DNA of 64,000 bases from Emticicia fluvialis. Its GTDB lineage: Bacteria > Bacteroidota > Bacteroidia > Cytophagales > Spirosomataceae. Below the pieces are notes generated by a model. That model had not been told where the DNA came from. It saw nothing but the letters and a program-made list of their open reading frames with translations, and ran no database searches. The position numbers and the translations under genes were made by a program. This document shows positions 26,151 to 34,520 of the stretch, piece by piece (within the stretch, counting starts at the first letter, position 1; the number at the start of each line of letters is the position of its first letter). Location of the stretch: contig NZ_JANUSD010000017.1 of the NCBI RefSeq assembly GCF_024793945.1, forward strand, positions 61,424-125,423, in the 5' to 3' direction.

Positions 26151-27179
26151 ATGCTTGAAAAAACCGGTGTATTAATTGTTAATCTAGGCACACCCGATTC
26201 GCCCGCAGTACCCGATGTCAGAAAATACCTCCGTGAGTTTTTAATGGATGGTCGCGTGATTGATATTCCTTTTATACCCAGATGGATGCTGGTTAACCTG
26301 ATAATAGCGCCGTTCCGTTCTCCAAAGTCGGCCAAGGTGTATCGTGAATTGTGGACCGACCAGGGTTCTCCTCTTAAAATCTATGGCGAAAAAAACGAGA
26401 TTCAATTGCAGCAGGCACTGGGTGACACCTACGTGGTAAAACTGGCCATGCGCTACCAGAATCCCTCTATTGAAAAGAGCCTGAAAGCGTTTCAGAGCAT
26501 GGGTCTGAGCAAAATTATTGTCATACCGTTTTTTCCGCAATACGCTTCGGCAACCACCGGGTCGGTTTATGAAGAAGTCATGAGAATAATAGGCCAGTGG
26601 CAGATAATACCTGAGATTGAGTTTATTAATTACTTTTATAATCACCCTAAATTCATTAAGGCATTTGCTGAAAACGGACGGAAATATCTTGAAAAAGAAG
26701 ATTTCGACTTTGTGTTGTTCAGCTACCACGGATTGCCCGAACGACAAATCAGGAAAGGCGATTGTACGGGCAATGTTTGCCAGCTTGGCGCATGCTGCGA
26801 CACCATTCATGAACTGAACCAGCATTGTTACCGCGCTGCCTGCTTTGAAACCACCCGGCTGCTGGCAAAAGAACTGGGCCTTAAAGAAGGCACCTATTCT
26901 ACCTGTTTTCAGTCCAGATTAGGTAAAGACCCCTGGATACAGCCCTACACCGAAAGCGTAATAAAAGAGCTGGCCGGTAAAAATATTAAAAAAGTGCTGG
27001 CGTTTTCGCCCGCTTTTGTGTCTGACTGCCTGGAAACCACCATTGAAGTGGGGGAAGAATACAAAGAACTTTTTGAGGAAAATGGCGGTGAACACTGGCA
27101 ATTGGTTGAGAGCCTTAACGACTCGGAAGCCTGGATTGACCTGCTGACCGAATTAATAAAAAAAACACCCGCAGAATAA
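26151..27179 (+). CDS. hemH: Ferrochelatase, with a cysteine-rich segment after the active site
   Basis: Inserts ferrous iron into a porphyrin in the last part of haem synthesis. The 342-residue product has the N-terminal LIVNLGTPDSP, the active-site SYHGLPERQ with catalytic H193, and the C-terminal FSPAFVSDCLETTIEVGEEY with the conserved Glu. Between H193 and residue 232 lie six cysteines (C205, C210, C215, C216, C226, C231), with C252 further on. Some bacterial ferrochelatases carry an internal [2Fe-2S] cluster in this part of the protein, so a cluster is possible here. The gene ends at an 11-bp-stem terminator (27183-27217). Confidence 0.95.
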   Translation: MLEKTGVLIVNLGTPDSPAVPDVRKYLREFLMDGRVIDIPFIPRWMLVNLIIAPFRSPKSAKVYRELWTDQGSPLKIYGEKNEIQLQQALGDTYVVKLAMRYQNPSIEKSLKAFQSMGLSKIIVIPFFPQYASATTGSVYEEVMRIIGQWQIIPEIEFINYFYNHPKFIKAFAENGRKYLEKEDFDFVLFSYHGLPERQIRKGDCTGNVCQLGACCDTIHELNQHCYRAACFETTRLLAKELGLKEGTYSTCFQSRLGKDPWIQPYTESVIKELAGKNIKKVLAFSPAFVSDCLETTIEVGEEYKELFEENGGEHWQLVESLNDSEAWIDLLTELIKKTPAE

Positions 27180-27182
27180 TAA

Positions 27183-27217
27183 AAAAGGGTCATTGCTTCT
27201 AAGGCTATGACCCTTTT
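27183..27217 (+). terminator. Terminator of hemH
   Basis: An 11-bp perfect stem (27183-27193 with 27207-27217) and a 13-nt loop, flanked by A and T runs. It contains an ATG in frame with the next gene, which argues that the next gene really starts downstream at 27252. Confidence 0.85.
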
Positions 27218-27251
27218 AGTTATATTGGTCTTTCAACTTTTTCTAACTGAT

Positions 27252-28037
27252 ATGAAAGCCATCTCTATTTGGGCCAGCCAGAACCAGAAAACGGCTATAC
27301 TACTCATTATTATTTTTGAAGTACTGAAATGCAGCATCGGGTTTGATATCGGCCATCATTTTCTTCCGGTTTTCTCATCGTGGGCTATAGAGCTTTCTGT
27401 GCTTGGCCTGGTGTTTCTAACAACATTTGTTCAGACCAGCTATCAGCATCAGACCGGTACACTCAATAAAGAAGCCCATCGTAAATTCAGGCTTATGAGT
27501 ACAGGTGCTATTATGGCCAGTAGTTTGTTTCTTTCTATTTTACTGGGCAATCATCTGAAAGGTCTGGGGTACCAGGTGCACAGTATATATGTCGCCAACG
27601 CGGCAGAGAGGGTTACCACCACAGCTACCGAAAACAATAAAAAAAATGGCGCACCTATTAAAGTAACTGAAAAGAAAACCAGAAAAGGGTTCGTATCGCG
27701 CCTGTTAAGTAAAAAAACAGTTTCTGAAGACCCAAAAAGTAATTCCAGAATCACTTACGCATTATTGTTTTTTTTAAGTCTTTTGCTCACTTTCGCCGGA
27801 TTAATTCTCACCTGTCAACTGGCCTGCGGAGGCTTTAGCTTACTAGCCATTCTTGCGTTTTTGGTATCGCTTGGCGTTTTATCCGGCGGATTATACTTCC
27901 TGATCAGAGCTTTCAAAAAAGACCTAAAGCCTTTTCAATCACTGACACAAAAAGAGAAGAAAAAAGAGCAATTAAAATTCTTTGTTATCTGGATACTATT
28001 AGGAGCAGCAATAGCCCTTATCGCATTATTGAGCTAA
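27252..28037 (+). CDS. Membrane protein of unknown function
   Basis: No family recognised. The 261-residue product has about six hydrophobic helices: one or two at the start (AILLIIIFEVLKCSIGF, IELSVLGLVFLTTFVQ), one near 85-105, and three in the C-terminal half. Between helices 3 and 4 is a soluble loop of about 60 residues rich in Lys, Thr and Asn (TATENNKKNGAPIKVTEKK). An upstream in-frame ATG at 27207 falls inside the hemH terminator stem, so the ATG at 27252 is chosen. Confidence 0.6.
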   Translation: MKAISIWASQNQKTAILLIIIFEVLKCSIGFDIGHHFLPVFSSWAIELSVLGLVFLTTFVQTSYQHQTGTLNKEAHRKFRLMSTGAIMASSLFLSILLGNHLKGLGYQVHSIYVANAAERVTTTATENNKKNGAPIKVTEKKTRKGFVSRLLSKKTVSEDPKSNSRITYALLFFLSLLLTFAGLILTCQLACGGFSLLAILAFLVSLGVLSGGLYFLIRAFKKDLKPFQSLTQKEKKKEQLKFFVIWILLGAAIALIALLS

Positions 28038-28045
28038 GAGTAAAT

Positions 28046-28071
28046 GAAAAAGTCCCTCTTTTCAGAGGGAC
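28046..28071 (-). terminator. Terminator of the gamma-glutamyltransferase gene
   Basis: GTCCCTCT and AGAGGGAC (28052-28059 with 28064-28071) form an 8-bp perfect stem with a 4-nt loop. On the minus strand it is followed by a five-T run. Confidence 0.8.
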
Positions 28072-28097
28072 CCATCAAAATTCTTAATCTTATCTCG

Positions 28098-29792
28098 TTA
28101 AAATCCTGCCGCATGCCCATCTTTGCGGGGGTCTGATGCCCCTGTAAATGTTTTACGGACAGGGTCATATCTGATGGCCTGATACCCGCCATACATACCC
28201 AGTATATAGCCTACCTTATGGCCTTTTTCCATCAGCCCTCTGATGGTTGCGTAGGGTATGCCAGATTCCATCGTTATCATACCGCCATCCAGCATTTTTT
28301 CGCCGGTAGGTTCTGATGATCCTTCATGATTGAGCCGTGGGGCATCACCTGCTTCCTGCAGATTCATACCAAAGTCTACCAGATTCATCACTATCTGCAC
28401 ATGGCCCTGCGGCTGAAAAGACCCACCCATAACACCAAAACTCATGTAAGGTTTGCCATCTTTGGTTATAAACGCAGGAATAATGGTATGAAACGGCCTC
28501 TTGTGGGGCGCATAGGTATTGTTCTCACCCTCGGTAAGGCTGAACATCTCCCCTCTGTCCTGAAACATAAAGCCCAGGCCATCGGCCATCATGCCTGAGC
28601 CAAAACCCCTGTAATTGCTTTGTATCAGGGCAACCATATTACCTTCCTTATCGGCTACCGTCAAAAAAATCGTGTCACCGTCTTTCAAAGCCGGATTACC
28701 GGCATCAAAGGTTTTAGCTGCCTTGTTTATATCAATCAGTTTGCGTCTTTCAGCCGCATATTCTTTAGAAATGAGTTGTTTTACGGGTATTCTGGCAAAC
28801 TCAGGGTCGGCATAATATTTGGCGCGGTCTTCAAAAGCCAGCTTCTTGGCTTCAGTAAACAAATGCACGTGCTCTGTACTGCCAAATGGTATTTTAGAGA
28901 ACTCGTATCCCTCCAGAATATTCAGCATTTGCAGCACAGTTATGCCTTGCCCGTTTGGGGGCAGCTCCCATACATCATACCCTCTGTAATTGGTAGATAC
29001 CGGGTCAACCCAGGTTGAAGTATGGTCGGCAAAGTCTCTGGCTGTTAGAAATCCCCCCTGCTTTTTCATAAATTCCTCTATTATTTTCGGAATCTCACCT
29101 TTATAAAAAGCATCACGGCCACCCCTGGCAATTTTCTCAAGTGTATTGGCCAGATTAGGATTTTTAAAGATATCGCCCTTTTGAGGCACCGTGCCGTTTG
29201 GATAATAATGCTCTTTTACATTCGGAAATTTACCATAAAGCCTTGGCACTGCGGCCAACGAGCTGGCCAGTTCACCATGTACTGGAAAACCATTGCGACC
29301 ATAATCAATGGCATGCGAGAGTATTTTCTCCATCGGCAGTTTACCAAATTTCTTGTGCAGCTCAAACCAGCCGTCAACAGCACCGGGTACATTAACAGGC
29401 AGCGGCCCTGTTGAAGGCAAATGCGTTAAGCCACGTTTTTTCAGTTCTGCTAATGTAAGAGCATAAGGCGAACGGCCAGAGGCATTTAGCCCGTACAGTT
29501 TTTGGGTTTTGGCATCCCAAACAATAGCAAACAGGTCGCCGCCTATGCCGTTCATGTGGGGTTCTACCACACCTTCCATCGCATTGGCGGCTATGGCGGC
29601 ATCAATGGCGTTGCCCCCTGCCCGCAGAATTTCAATGGCCGCCTGTGTACTTAAAGGGTGCGAGGTACAAGCCATGCCGTTCTGAGCTATTACCTCAGAC
29701 CGCGTGGCATCAACCTTACCAAAAACCCGGTCTTGCGCTTGTACGGTCTGGAAAAGCGCTAATAGAATGAGGCTGAAGAAAAAGTTTTTCAT
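28098..29792 (-). CDS. ggt: Gamma-glutamyltransferase family protein, exported
   Basis: 564-residue Ntn-hydrolase of the gamma-glutamyltranspeptidase family, which self-cleaves and then removes or transfers gamma-glutamyl groups, classically from glutathione. A signal peptide (1-19) is followed by the large-subunit region HPLSTQAAIEILRAGGNAIDAAIAAN. The predicted processing site is at T374 in KDGDTIFLTV, leading the small subunit. The NYRGFGSGM and MGGSFQPQGHVQIV motifs follow. These variants match the GGT-like/cephalosporin acylase branch (GDT-type) rather than the E. coli enzyme, so the natural substrate is uncertain. It is a single gene with its own terminator at 28046-28071. Confidence 0.9.
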   Translation of the reverse strand: MKNFFFSLILLALFQTVQAQDRVFGKVDATRSEVIAQNGMACTSHPLSTQAAIEILRAGGNAIDAAIAANAMEGVVEPHMNGIGGDLFAIVWDAKTQKLYGLNASGRSPYALTLAELKKRGLTHLPSTGPLPVNVPGAVDGWFELHKKFGKLPMEKILSHAIDYGRNGFPVHGELASSLAAVPRLYGKFPNVKEHYYPNGTVPQKGDIFKNPNLANTLEKIARGGRDAFYKGEIPKIIEEFMKKQGGFLTARDFADHTSTWVDPVSTNYRGYDVWELPPNGQGITVLQMLNILEGYEFSKIPFGSTEHVHLFTEAKKLAFEDRAKYYADPEFARIPVKQLISKEYAAERRKLIDINKAAKTFDAGNPALKDGDTIFLTVADKEGNMVALIQSNYRGFGSGMMADGLGFMFQDRGEMFSLTEGENNTYAPHKRPFHTIIPAFITKDGKPYMSFGVMGGSFQPQGHVQIVMNLVDFGMNLQEAGDAPRLNHEGSSEPTGEKMLDGGMITMESGIPYATIRGLMEKGHKVGYILGMYGGYQAIRYDPVRKTFTGASDPRKDGHAAGF

Positions 29793-30456
29793 AGATATAG
29801 AGGTTGATTTGGGTAGTTCTAAAGTTTTAAAATCAATTTTAAAATTATCTTCTGTATTGATGTTTGGAAGGATGTCAGTTTTTTCAAACTGTACAATAAC
29901 CCGGTCTGATAGTTGCTTTAAACCAGGCCTGATTTAAACTTCTATAATCAAAGATTTGAGGTACCTCTGTTGTTACTTTTTGGGCTGCAAAAAGTAACGC
30001 AAGACTTGCCGTCCGCAAAGCGGCCCATCATTCCAACTCGTACAATTAAAAATCCGATAGCCATTATATATTTTCATAGTCATTCATAAGATTTTTAATC
30101 GTAGACTAGCCGTCCGCCTCAACAGGAATGACGTAATAAGGTTGTTAATTTTAGTTGATATCTTACAATTGCTCCGTGAAACTCAGTGCGGCACCTCGTG
30201 ACACTCCGTGGTAATAAAGAAATATAACTATTATTGAATGTGTTCAAAACAAAGATAGAATTTTTTCGGATTCTTTATTAGTATCCCAATTGGTCATTCC
30301 CTCAAATTTCGTCTATAACAGCATTTTATGCAACAAGTGCTTATTTCTTTTCTTTGGTGCATTTTAACAAATATTCACTAAAATATGCTTGACGGCAATG
30401 CCGATAATCTATTTTTTTACGTTTTAGAAATATACCGCAAAACAGATTAACGGTTT
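29793..30456. other. Repeat-rich spacer of 664 nt
   Basis: No credible coding region. It holds an 11-bp perfect hairpin (29972-29982 with 29988-29998), a nested pair of inverted repeats (TCATTCC 30028-30034 with GGAATGA 30125-30131; ATTAAAAATC 30045-30054 with GATTTTTAAT 30090-30099), and two direct GCCGTCCGC copies inside the outer pair's flanks. A CTCCGTG-type string at about 30171-30213 is of a kind I recall as dispersed in Bacteroidota genomes. The remainder towards 30456 is AT-rich and probably promoter for the next gene. Confidence 0.6.
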
Positions 30457-31239
30457 ATGAGATTCTGGTTGATTGCATTGCTATATTGCTGCCCACTGAA
30501 TGCCGTTGCCCAGCAGGCAAAAATGCCTGACCGTGGCGATGTAAAAGTAATCTGGAACAACAACATCAATGATGCGGTTTTCAGAGATTTTCAGGAGGGT
30601 ATTAAACACACCAAAATACTGGATGCCATTGCGGCCGATATTAACGGGTATCTGGCATTACCGGAAGACATCTACATTACTTTTGACGAATGCCGCACCA
30701 GCAATGCCTTTTATGACCAAGACTCCAGAAAAGTAACCATCTGCTACGAGATGGTATCTTACCTCTACGAATTGTTTAAGGCCAAAACCAGCAACCAGAC
30801 CGAGTTACGTGAGATGGTGGTGAACGCCATCATTTTTATTTTTTATCATGAAATGGGTCATGCCCTGATAGATCTGATGGACTTACCCGTAACAGGTAAA
30901 GAAGAAGATACGGTAGATAACTTTTCAATTTTTCTGCTGGCTGACGGCAGCAGAAAGGGGTCGAGAGCGGTGCTGGACGGCGCCATTGCCTTCTACCTGA
31001 TGGGGGAGTCAACGCAGAATGTACCGCTTAAAAACATGGAGCTGTGGGACGAACACTCTTTAGACCACCAGCGGTTTTACCATATTCTTTGTATGCTGTA
31101 TGGGTCAAATCCTGAGCAGAATGGAGCGGTTATCAGAAAAAAGATGCTGCCGGCCGTAATGACCACCCGTTGCGAAGAAGATTACCAGAAAATAAAAAAG
31201 GGCTGGCTGAAAGTTCTGGATGCCTGGATAAAGCATTGA
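30457..31239 (+). CDS. DUF4344 putative metallopeptidase, exported
   Basis: 260 residues with a signal peptide (MRFWLIALLYCCPLNAVAQQ). The zinc-binding motif HEMGH is at 131-135, within a hydrophobic helix (AIIFIFYHEMGHALIDL), and EEDTVDNFSIFLLAD supplies the downstream acidic residues characteristic of DUF4344. The ITFDECRTSNAFYDQDSRKVTICYEMV strand region and WDEHSLDHQRFYHILCMLYG also match that family. A periplasmic zinc peptidase is likely, with unknown substrate. Confidence 0.8.
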   Translation: MRFWLIALLYCCPLNAVAQQAKMPDRGDVKVIWNNNINDAVFRDFQEGIKHTKILDAIAADINGYLALPEDIYITFDECRTSNAFYDQDSRKVTICYEMVSYLYELFKAKTSNQTELREMVVNAIIFIFYHEMGHALIDLMDLPVTGKEEDTVDNFSIFLLADGSRKGSRAVLDGAIAFYLMGESTQNVPLKNMELWDEHSLDHQRFYHILCMLYGSNPEQNGAVIRKKMLPAVMTTRCEEDYQKIKKGWLKVLDAWIKH

Positions 31240-31248
31240 TACCAAAAA

Positions 31249-31282
31249 AAATGCCTCTCTTCCTGATGGAAGAAAGACATTT
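31249..31282 (-). terminator. Terminator of the DUF6515 gene
   Basis: A 15-bp stem (31249-31263 with 31268-31282) that has two mismatches on the plus strand but G-U pairs on the minus strand, followed there by a run of eight T. It therefore ends the minus-strand gene. Confidence 0.75.
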
Positions 31283-31305
31283 TCTGAGCGTAAAACCTAA
31301 AAAAA

Positions 31306-32379
31306 TCAATAGTTAATCTTTATCACTTCATACCATATTTCGCCATCGTGTATAACGGCTCTGTATTGCACCCCATCAACAATGTAATAGGTTTCGCCAT
31401 CAATTACCAGCTGTTCGTAGCCATCAGGTATGCTTTCTACCAATGCCCCAACCGGAGGCGGCACTACCTCGTACTCATAACCAACCGGCCGATAATAAGA
31501 GCCATTATAGTAATGATAACGCACACCAAAGAAAGTATATATCTGCACATCAACCGGCAATATTCTGATTCTTAAACCAACCGGTGGAAATGCCACAACG
31601 TAGGTATCCCGGTACGGACGATAATAAATGCCGTTGTTGTAGCGGTAATTGATACCCCCATAATAAACCGGCAGGCAAGAAGTAGGCAATACCCTTACCA
31701 CCGAGTTACGGCGTGGCAGGTTATAGTATCGCCAGCTTGGGCTGCCCACGCGGCCATCAAAACGGCGGTAGTCATAGCCACGGCGGTCGTATCGGTCATA
31801 ATCGCGGCGGTCGCGGTCGTCCCATCTGCCTCTGCCATCATAATTTCTATTGTTTCTGTCGGCATAAACGCGGTTCCGTTCATCATTACCACGGCTCCAT
31901 TGGTGGTCATTGCCTCTGTTTCGGTCTCTGTCGTCATTACCGCGTCCACCCCGGTCTATATCAGGTCTTGGTCCTTCTGTTCTTCTGCTTTCAGGCCGGT
32001 ACTCGGGTTGTGGTCTTTCGCCACGGGGTTCAACCCTGGCTGCTTCGGGCCCGCGGCGTTCGCCATCATTCATTCTGCCGCCCCTGGCTTCGCCAATAGA
32101 GGTGGGGCGGTCGTTGTTTCTTCGTTCGGCTGTGCCGCCTTCACTTCTTCCGCCATAGCCCCTGCTTTCGCCTCTGCTCATAGAGCCACGGTCATTTCCA
32201 CGGCTTTCAGACACGCCCCTTTCGCCCCTGCTTCCTCCGTCTGCTTCTCCGCGTCGTCTGCCTTCCTGACCATTGGTTTCTGTAACACTCAGTGTTAATC
32301 CTGCCGCCAGAATCAGCGATGCAGCTATACCTCTTTTCCAATCAAAAGCAGGTATAATATTTATGGCTGTTGTTTGCAT
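31306..32379 (-). CDS. DUF6515 family protein with Arg/Gly-rich region
   Basis: 357 residues with an N-terminal export signal (about 1-38). Residues about 38-215 are extremely rich in Arg, Gly, Asp and Asn, with RG, GG and DRD repeats, and should be disordered and highly positive. The C-terminal 130 residues contain the DUF6515 repeats: GINYRYNNGIYYRP, GVRYHYYNGSYYRPVGYEYEVV and the final GETYYIVDGVQYRAV. The family is common in Bacteroidota and of unknown function, probably cell-envelope associated. Upstream are two direct AATCATTAAC copies (32447-32466). Confidence 0.8.
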   Translation of the reverse strand: MQTTAINIIPAFDWKRGIAASLILAAGLTLSVTETNGQEGRRRGEADGGSRGERGVSESRGNDRGSMSRGESRGYGGRSEGGTAERRNNDRPTSIGEARGGRMNDGERRGPEAARVEPRGERPQPEYRPESRRTEGPRPDIDRGGRGNDDRDRNRGNDHQWSRGNDERNRVYADRNNRNYDGRGRWDDRDRRDYDRYDRRGYDYRRFDGRVGSPSWRYYNLPRRNSVVRVLPTSCLPVYYGGINYRYNNGIYYRPYRDTYVVAFPPVGLRIRILPVDVQIYTFFGVRYHYYNGSYYRPVGYEYEVVPPPVGALVESIPDGYEQLVIDGETYYIVDGVQYRAVIHDGEIWYEVIKINY

Positions 32380-32686
32380 TGTATTATTCGTTTTCGTTTA
32401 ATAGCTATTAGATGCAAAAAGTAATTAAATAGTTGGTTGGGGTGGTAATCATTAACAATCATTAACAAGCGCAAGAGCTTCGGCCGGGTAAGGTTTGGTA
32501 ATTATACCCTCAAGCTACTGACTATTAACGCCGTGCCATGAATTTTTATTCTGTTGATGGTAATAATCTGTGCCAGAAACGTCAATAAGAAATGAAACAA
32601 AAAAGCCGACTCAAACGAGACGGCTTTTGCGTGAACCCTAACCACTATGATAAAAAAATCTACTTAATTAACCTATTTATCTTCAA
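32380..32686. other. Spacer upstream of the DUF6515 gene
   Basis: A non-coding stretch holding the tandem AATCATTAAC pair (32447-32456, 32457-32466), a possible operator for the DUF6515 gene, and the hairpin at 32601-32628. Nothing else is recognised. Confidence 0.5.
32597..32630 (-). terminator. Terminator, probably of the 44-aa minus-strand gene
   Basis: AAAAGCCG (32601-32608) and CGGCTTTT (32621-32628) form an 8-bp stem; on the minus strand the stem ends in six T. No annotated large gene on the minus strand ends here, so it implies a short transcript from the right. Confidence 0.7.
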
Positions 32687-32821
32687 CTACCGGTTTCTGC
32701 TTGCAGAATGGTAGCACATATACAAGCCCAATATTAATAAAAACAGGATGAGCAAAATCTGCCATAAGAATAACGAAAGAACTGGCATCAGGCTGGTACC
32801 CTGCTTCAACACTGTAAACAT
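32687..32821 (-). CDS. Possible 44-residue single-helix membrane protein
   Basis: An ATG-to-TAG frame of 45 codons. The product reads MFTVLKQGTSLMPVLSLFLW for its first 20 residues, then continues as an unbroken hydrophobic helix (about 12-33) and ends in a short basic tail (YHSASRNR). It is followed by a terminator on the same strand, which implies a transcription unit here. It may instead be a small RNA. No family is recognised. Confidence 0.4.
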   Translation of the reverse strand: MFTVLKQGTSLMPVLSLFLWQILLILFLLILGLYMCYHSASRNR

Positions 32822-33284
32822 ATTTTTAAGGTGTGTGTGTGATTGAACGATACAAATGTCTGTGTTTCAAACGGAAAATTTTAGAGTAAAAACCCGTAAT
32901 CTTCATACGTACTGACTGGTATTTTAAGCCTGATGACAGGCGCTGCCGTTTAATCTGGTAATTATTCAAAAAAAATGCAGGTATATATAGGCACCTAAAT
33001 GCGTGCTGGCGTTGTAAACCGGCTTAACAGGCAAATTAACCAAACAGGTAGCCATTTTTTGAAAATTAGCTACCCAAACGCTGATTTTAAAGAAGAAAAT
33101 TGAAAATTTGGCAGAAAAACATTAACTAAATTAATATTAGACCCCTGCGAATTTTGAGTACTTATATTTTTTAGCCATTATTGTATAAAATTGACCCGGA
33201 TACCCCTCAAATCCCTATTGAGTATCTTATCCGGACCACAACCTAAACAATGCTTCCCTTCAGGGAAAGGGATACAACTTCATT
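32822..33284. other. Spacer upstream of the symporter gene
   Basis: 463 nt without a credible gene. The left part is probably the promoter of the 44-aa frame. The right end holds the palindromic site at 33196-33234, about 50 nt before the symporter ATG. Confidence 0.5.
33196..33234. promoter_or_regulatory. Palindromic operator upstream of the symporter gene
   Basis: Outer arms CCGGATA/TATCCGG (33196-33202, 33228-33234) and inner arms CTCAA/TTGAG (33206-33210, 33218-33222). GGATACCCC (33198-33206) and GAGTATC (33220-33226) recur at 37140-37160 upstream of the dehydrogenase gene, suggesting one regulator. Confidence 0.5.
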
Positions 33285-34520
33285 ATGAAACTAAATATTA
33301 CCTGGAAAATCTTCATCGGCATGGCATTCGGTATTCTTGTAGGGTACCTGATGAATGTGTACCTAACCTCTGACCCCGCAGCACTGGACGAGTGGAGCAA
33401 GTATCTGAATATTCTGAGCAAGGTGTTTCTGCGCATGATAAAGATGATTATCGGGCCTTTGATTTTCTCTATTCTTACGGTGGGTATTGCCAAGCTAGGC
33501 GATTTTAAAACCGTTGGCAGAATTGGCGCTAAAACACTGGGCTACTTTTACTTTGCCACTATATTATCTCTTGTTACCGGTTTGGTAGCCGTTAATGTAC
33601 TGCAACCGGGTAAGCTGATGGATATTTCTTTGCCGCAGACCGGAACTGACACCGGCATTGAAACCAAAAAAATGACGCTTGAAAACTTTGTAACGCATCT
33701 TTTTCCGCAAAGTTTTTTTGAAGCCCTGGCCACCAACGAGATTCTCCAGATTGTGGTATTTTCTATCTTTTTTGGAATTGCCACCGCTGCTATCGGCGAC
33801 CACGGCAAGATTATCATCAAAGGTCTTGATGCCGTGTCGGAGGTGATGTTTAAAATTGTTGGCTATGTGATGGGGTTTGCCCCTTATGCTGTTTTTGGAG
33901 CCGTAGCCGCTGTTATTGCCCAAAAAGGATTGGGCATACTCGGCGGATACCTTTACCTGATTATCTGTTTCTTTGCCACACTGGCATTTTTTATACTGGT
34001 AGTGCTACCCATCATTTGTCTGTTCGCCAAAGTGCAATACTGGAAATTACTTACCTACGTAAAAGACGCCCTGTTTCTTTCTTTCAGCACGGCCAGTTCA
34101 GAGGCATCAATGCCTTTGCAGATTGAGCAATTGAAAAAATTTGGCGTATCTGAACGCATCGTAAGTTTTGTATTGCCGTTGGGGTATTCGTTCAATCTGG
34201 ACGGCTCAATGATGTACATGACCTTTGCAACCGGATTTATAGCTCAGGCTTATGGTGTAGATTTATCAATCGGCCAGCAGGTAACCATGTTGCTTACCCT
34301 ATTGATAACCAGCAAAGGTATTGCAGGTGTGCCAAGGGCATCGCTTGTAGTAATTGCCGGAACCATGTCATTATTTAATCTCCCGGCCGAAGGCCTTATT
34401 CTGCTTTTTGCCGTTGACTGGCTACTGGATATGGGCCGCTCTGCCACCTCGGTAGCAGGCAACGCCGTAGCAACCGCCATAGTGGCTAAGTGGGAAGGCG
34501 AACTTGCCCCTAGCCCCTAA
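33285..34520 (+). CDS. Dicarboxylate/amino acid:cation symporter
   Basis: 411-residue secondary transporter of the DAACS/GltP family, with eight predicted helices and two re-entrant hairpins. The serine-rich HP1 is SFSTASSEASMPLQIEQLKKFGV, the TM7 motif reads NLDGSMMYM, and TM8 reads VDWLLDMGRSATSVAGNAV. The Arg that binds an acidic side chain is kept. Compared with archaeal GltPh, the two TM8 residues of the first sodium site (Asn401 and Asp405) are Ser and Asn, so ion coupling may differ. It stands beside hydroxyproline catabolic genes and shares their palindrome, so it may import an amino acid or dicarboxylate of that pathway. Its last codons lie in a 23-bp inverted repeat. Confidence 0.9.
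   Translation: MKLNITWKIFIGMAFGILVGYLMNVYLTSDPAALDEWSKYLNILSKVFLRMIKMIIGPLIFSILTVGIAKLGDFKTVGRIGAKTLGYFYFATILSLVTGLVAVNVLQPGKLMDISLPQTGTDTGIETKKMTLENFVTHLFPQSFFEALATNEILQIVVFSIFFGIATAAIGDHGKIIIKGLDAVSEVMFKIVGYVMGFAPYAVFGAVAAVIAQKGLGILGGYLYLIICFFATLAFFILVVLPIICLFAKVQYWKLLTYVKDALFLSFSTASSEASMPLQIEQLKKFGVSERIVSFVLPLGYSFNLDGSMMYMTFATGFIAQAYGVDLSIGQQVTMLLTLLITSKGIAGVPRASLVVIAGTMSLFNLPAEGLILLFAVDWLLDMGRSATSVAGNAVATAIVAKWEGELAPSP

Noticed and set aside
27207..27251. Upstream ATG as start of the membrane protein after hemH
   Set aside because: The ATG lies inside the hemH terminator stem; the next ATG at 27252 gives a normal start.
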